From: Heterocephalus glaber
Lineage: Eukaryota; Chordata; Mammalia; Rodentia; Bathyergidae
DNA: 64,000 nucleotides
NCBI RefSeq assembly: GCF_000247695.1
Contig: NW_004624776.1
Coordinates: 9,341,114-9,405,113 of the forward strand
Direction: 5' to 3'
Numbering within the stretch: the first letter of the stretch is position 1; each line of letters begins with the position of its first letter. Under the pieces are notes generated by a model. That model saw nothing but the letters and a program-made list of their open reading frames with translations, was not told the DNA's origin and made no database searches. Made by a program: the position numbers and the translations under genes. Shown piece after piece: positions 23,950-36,655 of this stretch.

Positions 23950-24290
23950 ATAATACACAGTGATAGACTGGGTAGCCTAAAATACAGAAATTTATCCCTC
24001 ATAGTTCTGGAGGCTAGAGTTCTAAAAGCAGGGTGCCAATACAGTTGGGTTATGGAGAGGGATCTCTTCCTGGGTTTCAGATAGCAGCATGCTTGCTGTG
24101 TCTTCACATGGCAGAGAAAGGATGGTCTGGTGTCTTTTATTGCACTACTATCATGGCCTCTTCCTGTACTTCCATCACGACCTGCACCTAACTCTAATTA
24201 TACCACAAAGGACCAAATCCAAATACTACACACTGGAGAGTAGAGTTTCAACATATGAAACTTAAGAAACTACAAACAGTACATAACAGG
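23950..24290 (-). mobile_element. Second MaLR/MST-type LTR, antisense
   Basis: Plus-strand blocks in order: gactgggtagcctaaaatac, ctcatagttctggaggctag, gtgtcttcacatggcagaga, and gagtttcaacatatgaaact, which is the antisense order of MST/MLT-type LTRs. Only partly preserved. Confidence 0.6.
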
Positions 24291-24829
24291 GTCCAAAGAT
24301 TAGCACAACTTGACAAATTTCAAACAGTGGTATAGCACTCAATGCTCTGGCCCAAAGTTGGTTACCATTTGCATATTTTTATGGTCCTGGGCCATGGCCA
24401 ACGGCCAGGCTGTCTGGGCTAGCCAACAGTGGCAACAATTTATTATTCCAAGTTGCCCTGTTGGAGTAAAAACTAATTCTGGGACTCTCTTGCCACAGTT
24501 ACTTAAAATATAAATTAAAGTCACAAGCCTCTACATCAAGTGAAGCCATAACACAAAGGTGTCAGTAGAACATTCTTCATATAATTTGGACCTCCAGTCA
24601 CTGCTGCTAGTAATAAGGCACTGATTTTGCTTTTCAGAATACACAATGCTGGGCTCTTAAATAGAAATTAAACGCAACTTTTAACTTCCTTAATACTTCA
24701 GGGTCCAAGACTCATAAATAACCATAATGATTTACAAAACAAATTAAAATTTAATTAAATGATTAAATAAAATATGTATATTTTAGTCATCAGTAAAACA
24801 TAATTGGTGAGTTGTAATAAAGATTCCAA
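24291..24829. other. Unassigned intronic sequence
   Basis: AT-rich. Two opposing short frames at 24310-24524 are shadows of each other, with no recognised product. Confidence 0.5.
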
Positions 24830-25720
24830 CTTTCGAAGAAAGGAAAAAAACTAAGAATGGGAGAAAATATTTGCAAATCACATATCTGATAAGTGTCTAG
24901 TACCTAAAATGTATAAGGAACTATTTTAACTCAACAATAAAAAAGAAAAAAAACAAATTTTATAATTAATGAAGGGTTCAAAGAAATATCTCTCAAAAAA
25001 AGCCACACAAATGGCCATGAAAAGATGCAAATATCATCTCTATCAGAAAAATGCAAATCAGTACCACAATGCCATACTGCTACATATCTGCTAGATTAGT
25101 TATAATCAGAAACATAAATAATAACAAGTGTTGGCAAGGATTTGCAGATGAAAACCCTCATACATACATAGTGCAGAGACTTGGAAAATAGTCTGGCAGT
25201 TCCTTGAAAGGTTAAATATAGAAATATTATATGACAAGTAATTCTACTTTCTAGATATACCCAAAGAAAACATACATCCCTGTGGGCACCTCAATTTTCT
25301 TAGTGGCATTATTCGCAAAAGATAAAAATGAAAGCAATGTAAATGAACAGATATCTGTATACTGGAAAATTTACCCACAAAAGGGATAAGGTACATGCTA
25401 CAATATAGATGAAACTTGACAATATTAAGGCCAAACACTAAAATTTATGTATTATATGATTCCATTATATGAAATGTCCAGAATAGGCAAATCCTTAGCA
25501 ACAGAAGGCAGACTGGTACTTTCCCAGGACCAGGGTTTGAGGGAAATGAGGAATACCTGCTAATGGTCACAGGGTTTCTTTCTTTTATAAATGATGAAAA
25601 TGTTCTAAAGTTAATTGTTGTGATGACTGCACAATTCTGTGAATACATCAAAAATCACTGAATCGTATCGCTTAAAAGGTGAGTTGTATTAGTATGTGAA
25701 TTATATATAAAGTCTTTTTA
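24830..25720 (+). mobile_element. Old L1M-type fragment (ORF2 C-terminus and 3' UTR)
   Basis: It follows the L1 ORF2 end in order: gagaaaatatttgcaaatca, gatgcaaatatcatctctatc, caagtgttggcaaggatttg, then gattccattatatgaaatgtc and the non-coding end with aaaatcactgaatcgtatcg. Strongly diverged, with no frame left. Confidence 0.75.
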
Positions 25721-27329
25721 TTAAATAAAATAATTAAAATAGAATTCATAATTTTATCTCCAATTAAATAAAACCTTAAGAGAGAGCCTCGGCTATCACC
25801 TCAATCCAATGGGTATCAGTACCTTCAGTTTTAAAGGTCTTAGGTCAGAGAATTTGATCTGTCATTGTAAGTCCTCCACAAAACAGCTCCAGCAGGCAGG
25901 TGAAACAAATGTTCTCTATAGCAGATGAAAGACTCTTCCAAATAAACATAACCATAATGAGGAAATTACAGTAAATTCAAAAGTTGAAAACATTAAAAAA
26001 TATTCTATAATTAAATATTCAAATTTCATGAAAAGAAGGTAAAGTAAACTTACTTTTATCATGGTCGCATATTCTGACAAGATTTTGCAAAAGAAATTAA
26101 AATTTTAAAAAACTTCTGTTTGAACTATAAAAGAGATTTTGCTGTCTATTGAAGCTGTAAAATGTGTTGCTGTTTCAAAGTAATATTATTTTTCTTTTGA
26201 GAGATAAATCCTTTGAAGAAAGAAAAGCATCTGATTTTAAGGAAAATTGAACTATATTTGTTCTAGTTTTCTTTCTTTTCTGTATTTCTAAATTATGACT
26301 TTAGAAGGCTATGAAAATATCTCAATCAACTAGAATCACATTGGACTGCTTATTTAAGGTTCAATATTATAGTAATGAATATCCATCCATCATTGTCCAA
26401 CATTCTTGACATCCCAGCAGTAGAATAAAGAAGTTAAGAAAGTAAATGTATATTAGTCCAAGTCAATGTGCATTCACAGATGCCTACATTGGCAAGGGAC
26501 TTCACATATGTTATGGTAAATTCAGAAACAAACTAAGAGTGGTCTCCAAGTGTGGCTGACACCCACAGGAGGGAGCAAAAGCACATATTCATCATAGATA
26601 GCCACAACCTAAGATAAAGAGCAGCAGAACAAGAACAGAGGCAATACAAAGGCTACAGAAAGAAAATACCAAGTGAAAGCAAGGTCATTAAGCGTAATGA
26701 CTTAGGGTTTTTATTCAAGGGTCATTTTTTCTTGTATAATTTTGTAGGTGAAGTGGTTTATTTTTCTAGAATATTGAGATATCCAGGCCAATGCAATTTT
26801 TGAGTCAAATTATTTCTTGATATTCTTATATTTCGTGCTAGTTACTTTTATAGACAGTTTCTCCCTTCACAGACACTTTGTAGAGAAATGATTTGCTTTG
26901 TTCTCATAGCTGAGAAGCAGTTCTGCTTCTCACCTTGCTTGGGAATATGAACAGACAACAGCTGTTTCCACCAAGCTTCTTTCACACTGTGACAAAATTC
27001 TGCAAGCAAATCCTTTGGTATTAAGGCTACAGCTCTCCTGATGGAGACAAGAACACAATAATCAAAGCAAGGGAAGTAGAACATTTCAGGATTGTACTTC
27101 ATATCTGCATTTCCTATGATTACTGCCAAGTGTCTAGTTTCAGATCACACTCGAACTCTGAACCTCCATTTCCTCAGTGAAAATTGCTGCTAAAGAGCTT
27201 ATCATATTGTCTGATATATAATATATACCCCAAATACACTGCTATCACAGTGTATTTGCTATCACTAAAGGCAATGTTGTTATAACTACAAAAAAGCATC
27301 TACCAAAAAAAAATAGGTCAAGAAGCACA
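25721..27329. other. Unassigned intronic sequence with hairpin
   Basis: No gene recognised. 27125-27200 may be a MIR scrap in antisense (gaacctccatttcctcagtg). A 10-bp inverted repeat with a 6-base loop (27232-27257, aaatacactg / cagtgtattt) lies at the right end. A 93-codon minus-strand frame (26848-27129) has no recognised domain. Confidence 0.45.
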
Positions 27330-27840
27330 GTAACCAGTTTTTAAGATGGCCCTCCAGTGATTCTCACCAGTAAATCAGGGCTGATTTGGTTGACTAATGA
27401 AATACTGTGACAGTGTGTGACTGCTGAGTCTAAGTCATAAAGATTGTATATTGGAGATTATTTCTTTTGTTCTTGGATTCCTCATGCCACAAGAAGCCAC
27501 ATTATGAGAACATTTAAGACAACCCTGTGCAGAGGTCCACATGAGGAGGAAGCAAAGTCTCCAGCAACAGTTAGCATCACCTTGTCAGCCATGTGAGAAA
27601 CTGCTTCACCTTGGAACTGGGGACTGCATCCTCCACTGAACATTCTGTGATTGGAGACCAAACCAAATCTCTTCTGATGAGTACAGACCTTATCGCAACC
27701 TCCTGAGAGGCTACAAGCCAGGATCATCCAGCCTAGCTGTACCAAATTCCTTATGCACAAAACCATTAGATGGTAAGTTATTGTTGTAACTTTAAGCCAG
27801 TTATAATTCAGTAACATATAATTAGTACAGATGTTTATAC
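27330..27840 (+). mobile_element. MLT1-type LTR (MaLR)
   Basis: It has the MLT1 order of blocks: agatggccctccagtgattc, tcagggctgatttggttgac, tcataaagattgtatattgg, gccatgtgagaaactgcttc, cttggaactggggactgca, aacctcctgagaggctacaa, and the terminal gttgtaactttaagccagtt. The long minus-strand open frame over it (27482-27940) is a by-product. Confidence 0.8.
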
Positions 27841-28049
27841 TTGGAAAAGAGGTGATTCCATAACAAGAACTAAATAATGTAGAAACAGCTTTGGAGCCAG
27901 TGAGGGGATGGAAGCTGTAAGGCACTTGAGGAGAACACAAGTGAAAAACCTGAAGAGGTTTTTCAAAGAGACTTTTAGAGAAAACATTATAACTCTCGAG
28001 GAAGCTGTCAGTGGAAACTTAATGAAGGAAAAAGAAACTGACAAAAAAA

Positions 28050-28161
28050 TTCTGGTATCCCAGCCCTTCTGAATCAGAAATTCTAACAGAGGAGCACAGA
28101 AATGTGGGACTCCTCCACCTCCAGGTGATTGTAATTGGCCTAAGGTGTTGGGACCACTGGA
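28050..28161 (+). mobile_element. MER5-like hAT MITE fragment
   Basis: The blocks tgaatcagaaattctaacag, ctccaggtgattgtaattgg and gggaccactgg match the 3' half of a MER5-type non-autonomous hAT element. Confidence 0.6.
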
Positions 28162-29384
28162 TAAAAATAAAAAACAAAAAGAAAGAAAGAAAAAAAGAAA
28201 CTGACAGGAAGTGAATCCTTACTAATCAGCGGCAGAAAATTTAGCAACAATGTTACATGCTGTAATATGGAATACAGAGATCATACTCAATGAATTTTGG
28301 AATGTAGCTAAAATTTCTGGGTAGAGTGCTGAAGGCACTGCCCAGCTTCCTTTTATTCTCCGGTAACATGAAAAGTAAAGAGCTAAGCTAAAGAATTCAA
28401 CATAAAGGTGCTAGTAAAGGAAGTAGCACTTGCTAGGTTTGAAAATTCCTGGCCTCTCAGATGAAAAGCAATAACAAAATTAATAAATAGCTTTTGGCCA
28501 ATGATCATATTCAGACCACTATCAGAAAAAATATGGTTTAACGATGAAACCAAAGATAGGTTTATAAAATCTGACCTAAGGAATAGATGAAATAAATAAC
28601 TGTTAAGCAATAAGTCTTCTAGGAAGATTAAGGTTTTCATTGATCAGTGACCTTAGCAAAAGCCCAAAATAAAGAAAGTTTTATTTTAAAGTGATTTGGA
28701 GGGAATGGCTTTGTATAACGGAGTCCAATAACATTCATAGGAGACTCACTAACTTTTAAAGAGAATTATACCAACATAAACACTGTCATCTTAGACGAAA
28801 ATAGGGATAATACTAATTGAATGAAGAGCTTTAGACAGTCAAACTTCTACATGCATAAATCAGGCTGAGAACATCTCTGAGTCAAACCTTTTATTGAAAA
28901 GGGAGGAAGACTAAGGGAGCAGAAATAAGAGCCCAGAATATGGAGGCAACTGTCATGAAAATCATTTGGGCAGTAGGATGACTTAGTTCTAATCAAGACA
29001 CCAATAACATGTGTCCTGTTGCATTTCAGGAGTGCCATGGGCCAGTGACTCCTGTGTGCCCTCCGCGTTGTGTCTCTTTTTTTAAAAGAAACAGATTACA
29101 AAGTAGACTGCTTATCCAACCACTGTCTATTGTATGACGGTGAGATAATTTATCTCTTTAGATAGTAAGTTTTTTTTCTTGAGGAACTGGATCCCAGGAG
29201 ACATACTCAACTATCTTTAAGTAGGTTCATTCCTGCCTAGACCTGACTTAGAGGATAGCACTCTAGACACAGAGCTGATATAAAAACTGTATCTATGACT
29301 ATAAAAAATGAGCCTCTGCTGGTACATCAAAAAGAGTAATTTTTTTTTGCAAGTGGGCAAAGTATACATAACTGAAATCCAGAA
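28162..29384. other. Unassigned intronic sequence
   Basis: AT-rich; no gene or repeat recognised. Purine run at 28165-28200. Confidence 0.5.
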
Positions 29385-29880
29385 AACAACCAGTGGTATC
29401 CAGCTTCCAAGGTGCTGCCCTACCCATTACAATGATCTTTACCTCCTAGTATTCACACCCTGTTTAGTTCCCTCCTACAGTGAGCTGAGGTGACTTGTAT
29501 GACTAATAGAACACTGAGGGTGTGAGGCATCTTATGCTATATCAAAAAAAGGCATTCCAGCTTCCTCTTTGGTCTTGGTCTGGTCATTCTGGGGGAAGCT
29601 GACAAACATATCATGAGAACACGCAAGCAGCCTTGAATACAGACCTACATGGAAGGAACTGTGGCCTCTTGCCAACAGCCAACACTTGTCAGTCAAGGGA
29701 GTGAGCCACTCTGGAAACAGGTGCTGCAGCCTCCAGCTCTCAGATGACCACAGCTTACCTGACATATGACTCCAGATATAACTACAAGGCTCAATCTAAT
29801 GTGGCAATTGCTGCCCCAGGAAAATAATGCTTAAGCTTTACATTGAGACTATCCCAGTTTTAGGCTGCATGTCTCACATG
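29385..29880 (+). mobile_element. Second MLT1-type LTR (MaLR)
   Basis: It has the same block order as the copy at 27330: tgaggtgacttgtatgacta, gcattccagcttcctctttg, catatcatgagaacacgcaa, cctacatggaaggaactgtg, gagtgagccactctggaaac and ctctcagatgaccacagctt. Both copies lie in the same orientation about 1.5 kb apart. Confidence 0.75.
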
Positions 29881-30086
29881 TTGGGATATCCCTCATCATA
29901 GAGAAAACCAAACAACCTTAATATAGTTATAGTTCTCAGATTTAACTATCATGTTCAACACTTATACAAAAGGTTTGAATCTGGATACAGGTGGAGAAGT
30001 CCTGGATTATGAAGAGAGAGTACAAGGAGAAAGACATACCTATACTATTGGTAAGGAATGAGCAGTTAACCTGGGATAAATTCTCA

Positions 30087-31893
30087 AAAGGGAAGCAAGA
30101 TGGAATAATAATAAACTCAAGGACCTGGACTCCCAGAACTGGCAACTAAGGTGGATCTGGAAAAAAATGAAATCAGAAATAATTTCTCAGATAACAACAG
30201 AGATTATGCCCACAGTGCAAGACATGAATGATAAATCTAGAGCAGGAACAGATAACAAAATAGAGGAGCTGAGGAACATGATGGAATCCCAACACAGGAA
30301 ACAAATGGAATCCATAAAATAGATGCAAACAGATTTCCAGGAGATTAAAAACTCAATTGAAAGTTTACACAGGAGAATGAGCCAATGTGAGGACAGAACT
30401 TCAGATATGGAGGATAGGCTTGCAATTAGTGACCAAGAAAAGAAAAATTTCTTAAAAATAGTAAGGGACCACAAGAAATCAATCCAGCAACTGCTAGATG
30501 ATGCAAAGAAGAATAACATAAGACTGATTGGAGTCAATGAAGAAACAGGAGAGCATGCAAATGACATAAAAATCTATTCACAGAAGTAATGGCAGAAAAC
30601 TTCCCAAGAAGGGGAAAAGGACTTGACATACAGATAAGTGAAGCATATAGGACTCCAACTAGCCATGGGCAAAAAATAACTACACATAGGCATATAATAG
30701 TTAAAACTCCAGAAACCCAAGAGAAGAACAAAATTTTACAAGCAGTTAGAGAAAAGAAACAAATCACATACAAAGGAAAGCCCATTAGAATCACAGCAGA
30801 CTTCTAGACACAAACCCTCAAGGCAAGAGATTGGAGTGATGTATTTCAAGCCCTAAAGGAAAAAAAAAACTCCAACCCAGACTGATGTACCTTGCAAAAC
30901 TATCTTTCAAAAATTGATGTAGAAATAAGATACTTTCATGACAAAGAGCACCTTAGGAACTTCATACCTAACCAGCACTTCAAAAAATTATAAACAAAGT
31001 CCTAGGCAAAGACAATGAGAATCACAACCCCAGGAAGCCCAGCAGAATGAATCTATCAGGCACAACAAGAAATTAAATGCAAAGGGGGAGAATACAACAA
31101 AAAGGAAAAGTCATGACATGAATAACTCAATACATATCAGTTATAACCACCAATGTTAATGGTCTCAATTCATCAATCAAAAGAAATAGATTAGCAGAAT
31201 GGGTCAAGAAGCAAGATCTAACACTATGCTGCATACAAAAAACACAAAATTTAAAAAGAAACATATATACTGGAAGTGAAAGGGTGGAAAACAATACTCC
31301 ATGTGAAAAGAACCCCCCAAAAAGCAGGAGTAGCTATCCTCTTTGAAGACCAAATGGATTTCAAACCAACACTGATTAAGAGAGACAAAGAGAGATGCTA
31401 AATCCTTGTAAAGGGAATAATCCAAGAGGAAGAGATAGATCGGAAGAGCATCTATGCACCAAACACTAGTGCACCCAACTATATAAAACAAATACTAACA
31501 GACATAAAAAATTCAAATAAGCACTAATACAATAGTATTGGAAACCTTAATACCCCACTGTCACAAACAGATCAACTAGACAAAAACTAAACAACAAAAT
31601 ACTAGAACTCAAACAAACTCTTGAACAAATGGACTTAACAGATGTTTGCAGAGTGTTCCACCTGACAAAATCAGAATACACATTCTTTTCAGCTGCACAC
31701 AAGTTGTTCTCCAAAAGAGACCACATATTAGCTTATAACATGTTTAAGTAAGTCCAAAAGCATTGAAGTTATCCCCCTGTATATTATCAGACCATAGTGA
31801 GATGAAATTGGAGACCAATAGCAAAAGAAACCACAAGAATTTCATAAACACATGGAAATTGGACAACCCACTTCTGAATAACTAATGGGTGTC
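30087..31893 (+). mobile_element. LINE-1 fragment: ORF1 and ORF2 endonuclease part, 3' end missing
   Basis: It starts about 25 codons into ORF1, runs through the ORF1 coiled-coil and RNA-binding regions (ORF1 end about 31074), then ORF2 from about 31110 through the endonuclease domain, and stops abruptly near 31893 in non-L1 sequence. No A-tail and no 3' UTR, so this is a deletion or recombination remnant, not a simple truncated insertion. Many stops and frameshifts. Confidence 0.88.
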
Positions 31894-34249
31894 AGTGAAT
31901 GCCATGGTCACTTTAGAGTAACACAAGGGGACACTGGATGAGGATGTCAAGCAGAGTGAAAATGAAGCAGCCTAGGAGAACTGAACTGAAGAGAGAGCAG
32001 GGCTGAATCTCCTCCAGCTTCACTCAGTACCACTGATTGAACATATACTAGGTGCCATTCTGGGTCTTCAACAGGCCACTGTCCCTGCTAACACCACCAT
32101 CAGACACATAAATGCAGAAAATGACAATAAAATGTGCTAAGTGGCATGACAGAAGCATGAGCACAGAGCTGTGGAAGCATGAAGTAGAGGGGACCCCTAG
32201 TCCAGCCTAGGTTGGCCAAGGAAAGGGGTTCTTGGTGGAGTGGCCTTGAGCTGAGTTGTATAGGATCAGCAGGAGCTTCCAGGTTAGGGAAAGGGCATTT
32301 CAACCAGCAGAGGCAGGTTGGACCACATTTGATTGGCATTAGGGCTCTTGATCATTCTTCTGAGTACAATGAAAAGCCAATAAATAATTGTAAAGGAAGG
32401 GCAAGATTTGATTTGATGTGTGGAAGATAGCTTGGATTAGAGCCAGGCAAAAGGTAGGGAAATCAGGTGGGGAACGGCAGTGAAGAGAGAAGTCTTGATT
32501 CACTGAGAACAAATAAGGAGAGGAGTGATGACTTGAAGTTACCAAATCAGCAGGTCTTGCTAATTGATTAGTTTGGGGGGGTGGGTGGCAAGGAAAGGGT
32601 AATTTATCTTTCTTTTCAGAAAAAAATTTTACATACCTGGAAGGTCTCCAAGGGAACCACTGTAGTTAAACCATGCCCCACTCTGACCATGCACACCTGA
32701 AAATACAACAGTTTGGGGGACTTTAGGAAAGCGGACAGAATAGACTTCTGCAGGGCTTTCCTACAATGTGATTGGTCAGAATGGAAGGTCACTTCCTGTA
32801 ACTGGCAAAGTGAACCCAGAAAGGTTCATAATGAAGAAGATCCATATGTAAATGTGATGCATGAATAGGCAAGATTATGAAGAGATGGAAAAGGCTTAGT
32901 TCCTGTGCTTTTGATTTAAAATTCTGTCTAGCAAAGTTAAAGCAAACGCACACACAGACACACAAACACACACACACACACTTTTGTTAACTTCATTATG
33001 CAAGCATAATGAAAGTATGAGCAAAAGAAAACCATACAAGACAATGGTAGTTCACTGACATTAACAACCAGGATAGAAAGGGAAATTAGTTTTTTGTTGT
33101 GAGTTGTTTTGTTAATGCTTTGGAGTTATGAACAAATGAGTCTAAGATAAAAACAGGACACTGTGCTAAATGAGCAATAAACCACAAGACCAGACAAACT
33201 TCCATTTATAAGTAGCAGTGTCTTTGTAATTGAGGTCCAAATCTTGGGTTTACTTTCTTGAAACTAAAATATTGAGGTATAATAATTTGGGATTATTAGA
33301 ATAAATAGGATCTGAATGCCTGCATTTGCATTTTTGTTTGTCTTATTATATTACCTAATGTGATTGTTGTTAAGCTAGAGAAATACAAATATCCAGTGAC
33401 ATATTTTCTTTTTCTATTTTCTATTCTATTTTCCATATAACCAGGACCCAGAATAAAACAACTGCCCATATAGAAATGAATCAAAGCCTTTGTATTAGGG
33501 AATTGCAAAACGGGGGTGGGGGTCAGGAATAGAGCAAGAAAGAGCATTATCAACGTAGGAAATGAGTACAAGGTACAAATGTTATAAAAATTGCCAATGT
33601 CAGGCTTTGCTACTGGGCAGAAACTACTTATATACAGAAACCATTTCAGGGTGACCTTGTATTAGCTCATCTTTCAGAATTAGAAGAGTTAGTAAACTAT
33701 TAACTGATTCTACTTCCATTCATGCTACTAAACTGTTATGTTAAAAATGTGGACTGATAACGCTCCTGGATCCTATTTATATTAGTGATTTTCAGGGAAA
33801 TCATCAGAAGCTCAAAAGCTAATCAAAAAGCACAATATCTTTAGGAATGAATTCAGTTGACTCATCTGTTTCCTAACCAATGGTTTTAGCATTTCAAAAT
33901 GGAAGAATAAAAGCAAGTGCTCTATTTGCTTAAAGAAAACTTAAAATATGATGACCTAAGATGTCTTCTACAAATAATGTGATTAAAACATTTTCTATTA
34001 ATGCTTTAACAATAATGTGCTCATTTTGCAATACTGCACAGCACCATAAGAGAGGCTGGACCTCAACTTTAACTTGATTTATGTAGAATAAGAGACCATT
34101 ACCAGCTAAAGGTGGTAGAGAGAAGATAGATCTTTTTATCTTCTCTAATCAAAGATGCCTTGAAAATGAAAGCAATTTAATTTTAAGAAGTTAAAAATCA
34201 CAGGTAGTATTTATTGTTCGATTTTTATTACACAATTTACCTATTTCAA
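31894..34249. other. Unassigned intronic sequence, partly ancient repeat
   Basis: 31940-32540 has the look of a decayed ancient interspersed repeat (gagtggccttgagctgagtt, gaagggcaagatttgatttg), which I cannot name with certainty. The rest is AT-rich without recognised features, apart from a (CA)n tract at 32947-32981. Confidence 0.45.
32947..32981 (+). repeat. Imperfect (CA)n microsatellite
   Basis: CA units interrupted by single G and A substitutions. Confidence 0.85.
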
Positions 34250-34640
34250 TCTAAACAACAGAAAGAAAAGAGACAGGTACTTACTGAGCCAGAGAGTCCA
34301 AGAGTTTTCGGAACACAAAACACAGATGGAGGCCCTGACTGATGAGCAGAGGAGAAGCACAGCCTACAGCAGATGAAACAGCAATGCTGCAGTAGAGGAA
34401 GCAACCACTGACCTCCAGCCAGGACAGCCAGGGGCTCAAAGAAAGAACCAAAGGAAGGTGGAGCAAGAAGTGTGCTGAGAAGTGAGGGAGGAACTGTGTA
34501 CACCCCCATCCACTGCCTGCTTCTCTAGGCATGGAGTGCACACCAGAACCCAGGTATTTACCTCCTAGCCCACACCCCTTCCAAGCACCAGAGCAGGAAG
34601 AAATAGACTCCTAAAAAAGTAGAACAGATAAATAAGTTCA
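34250..34640. other. GC-richer unexplained island with donor-like site on the gene strand
   Basis: It is more GC-rich than its surroundings. On the minus strand (the MTUS1 strand) there is an open frame (34281-34541, 86 codons) and a consensus donor CTCA|GTAAGTAC at 34284-34277. I see no recognised protein domain; it could be an unlisted exon or an old LTR-like repeat. Confidence 0.3.
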
Positions 34641-34992
34641 CCCAACTCAATAATAAAAGATCATGAAGAGTTTAAGAAGGTCTTAACAATAAAACAGAGA
34701 GAATCTAAATAAATGTTATCAAAATCATTGAACGAATAAGTGGATAATAGATTGCTATTAACATAAAATGCTATTCAAATCTATGCCAAAAAAATGTATC
34801 ATCTATTTCCTCAAAGAAATTCGGGGACATACTGCAACAAAATGAAGAAGGTGCTAAAAAAATAAGCAGTGAGAAACCCAGAAAGCATTCTTAGAAATTT
34901 AAAATATCAAGGAAAAAATCAACAGAAAGGTTAGAAATGAAGTCAAGTAAAATTGTCTAAAATGTAGAAAACATTAGGAAGTATAAAGCAAG
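34641..34992. other. Unassigned intronic sequence
   Basis: AT-rich; no feature recognised. It ends at the target-site duplication of the next L1. Confidence 0.5.
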
Positions 34993-35734
34993 AAGAAGGT
35001 AAGAAGTAGGACCGCCTGCCACCACCCCAGCTCCCAGCACCATAGTGTGAGGGGACCAGCACCACACCCCACTGCCCCCAGCACCCAGCACCTAGGTGTG
35101 GAGGGACGAGGACCACCTCCCTTGCCCCGACACTGGAACAGTGGAGTGGAGGGCTATGCCCCTGGGCCACTGCATGGCATGGCTGGTATCTGGATCTGCA
35201 CTACAGAGGCAGCTAGGGCCATAAAGGCCATGGTTATGAGCTCCAGAAGGTAGAACAGAAGTGAACAACACACAGTACCTCTCTGAGGCTCCTCGAAATT
35301 TGAAGCCTACTGGGAAAGTGAAAATCTCAGCAATAAAGGTGCACGGGACCATGGTGATCGGTAAATTGGTGGAATCAGCACCTCCCATGGGAACTGGACT
35401 CACTTCGGGGGAAGGGAAGCTGAAACCTACAATAGAACCTTGCAGAATTTAATCCTGTAGGAGGTCAGGGAGCTCAACTTGGGCCTTGTAGCCAGATATC
35501 AGCCCGAATCTCAGTGGACTACAGCTGGCCTGCTGAGACTAATCGTCTTATCTGCACACTACTGCCCACTTTGTCTATTGCAACAGCACAGGCATACCCT
35601 GAAGTAGACCCTTTTATTTTTTCTTTTCTTCTTTTTCTCTCTTTCCCTTCTTGTTCTGCATTTCTCTTCCTTTTTTTTCTTCCTCCTGTACTATTTCAGA
35701 TTTTTTTCTCTCTCTCTTTCCTTCTCTTGATTGT

Positions 35735-36065
35735 CATTTTTTTTTTCATTAAGATTATTGGTACATCTTAGGTTAGGGCCAGGGATTTAGCTCAGTGGTT
35801 CTGCCGTCTGCCTCGAAAGCACAAGGTCCCAAGTTTGATCCCCGGTACCAAAAAACAACAACAACAACAAAAGAAAAATCATAGGTATACAATACAGTTA
35901 CATTCATCACGGGAATTTGTACCTTTACATGATGTATCTTGGTTCTTATTTTTTTTCCCCATTCCCCTGCCCTCCCTTCAACCCCTCCACCCCTCCCTAT
36001 TTACACAGACTTTTTTTCCATTTTTTCCTTTTCTCTTATTTTTTCCTTTCCCTTTATTTTCACAG
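35735..36065 (-). mobile_element. Inverted L1 3' end inside the 5' UTR of the L1
   Basis: The reverse complement reads ...aataagaaccaagatacatc, then gtaaaggtacaaattccc, attgtatacct, (ID insert), aagatgtaccaataatctta and a poly(A), which matches the 3' end of the same L1 at 41810-41905. The left boundary is the T-tract near 35737. Flanking duplications were not resolved. Confidence 0.8.
35776..35880 (+). mobile_element. ID-type SINE within the inverted L1 end
   Basis: The core gggatttagctcagtggttc and agtttgatccccggtacc marks the A and B boxes, followed by a (caa)n-rich tail. It interrupts the inverted L1 end, so it is younger. Imperfect flanking repeat (ttaggtta / ataggtata). Confidence 0.85.
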
Positions 36066-36655
36066 GAAGTGAATATAGCTTCTAGCTTCCCTATTGCTAT
36101 TAGTTTGTTCTGTTCTTTTCTTTGTTTCTTCACTATCTTTTCCTCTTGTCTTCCCTAAGTTTGTGTGATTTTCCTGTCCTCTAACCTCACTTCTAACCTT
36201 TCCTTCTCCTTCTATCTCTCTATCCCTCCCTCCCCAACTCCTTCTAAGTCCTCGCCCTAAAGGATAAATTTGCTATATTGAAGGGTTTATTTACTACAAA
36301 CATATTTTGGGCTGGTCCTTGATTTTGATGTAGTTCATGTGGTTAAAGGTCACAGATTAATAGCTATCACAAATTGTCATTTTCTAAGCTGTGTTTGATG
36401 CTATTATTGATACTGACTGTATCACTTGGGCTAAGTAATCGTGAATGATCTACCAGTTGTCCTTCCTGGTATACTGAAAAGAAGATTGCCTAAGAATCAT
36501 TACACACTCAAAACCTAAAGAGTTATACCTGGAAGACACCTCTGAGAGGCAATCATTTCATAAGGGTTCTAAATACAAGTAATAAAGATACTAACAATAA
36601 GCAATATTGAAGTATCAACCCAGGAATTAAACCAAAAACATCACCAACAACAAAA

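Noticed and set aside
27482..27940. 152-codon minus-strand open frame
   Set aside because: It overlaps an MLT1 LTR in antisense, and there are no recognised protein features.
35514..36158. Two long pyrimidine-rich open frames (85 and 107 codons)
   Set aside because: They come from T/C-rich L1 5' UTR and inverted L1 3' UTR text with low-complexity translation.
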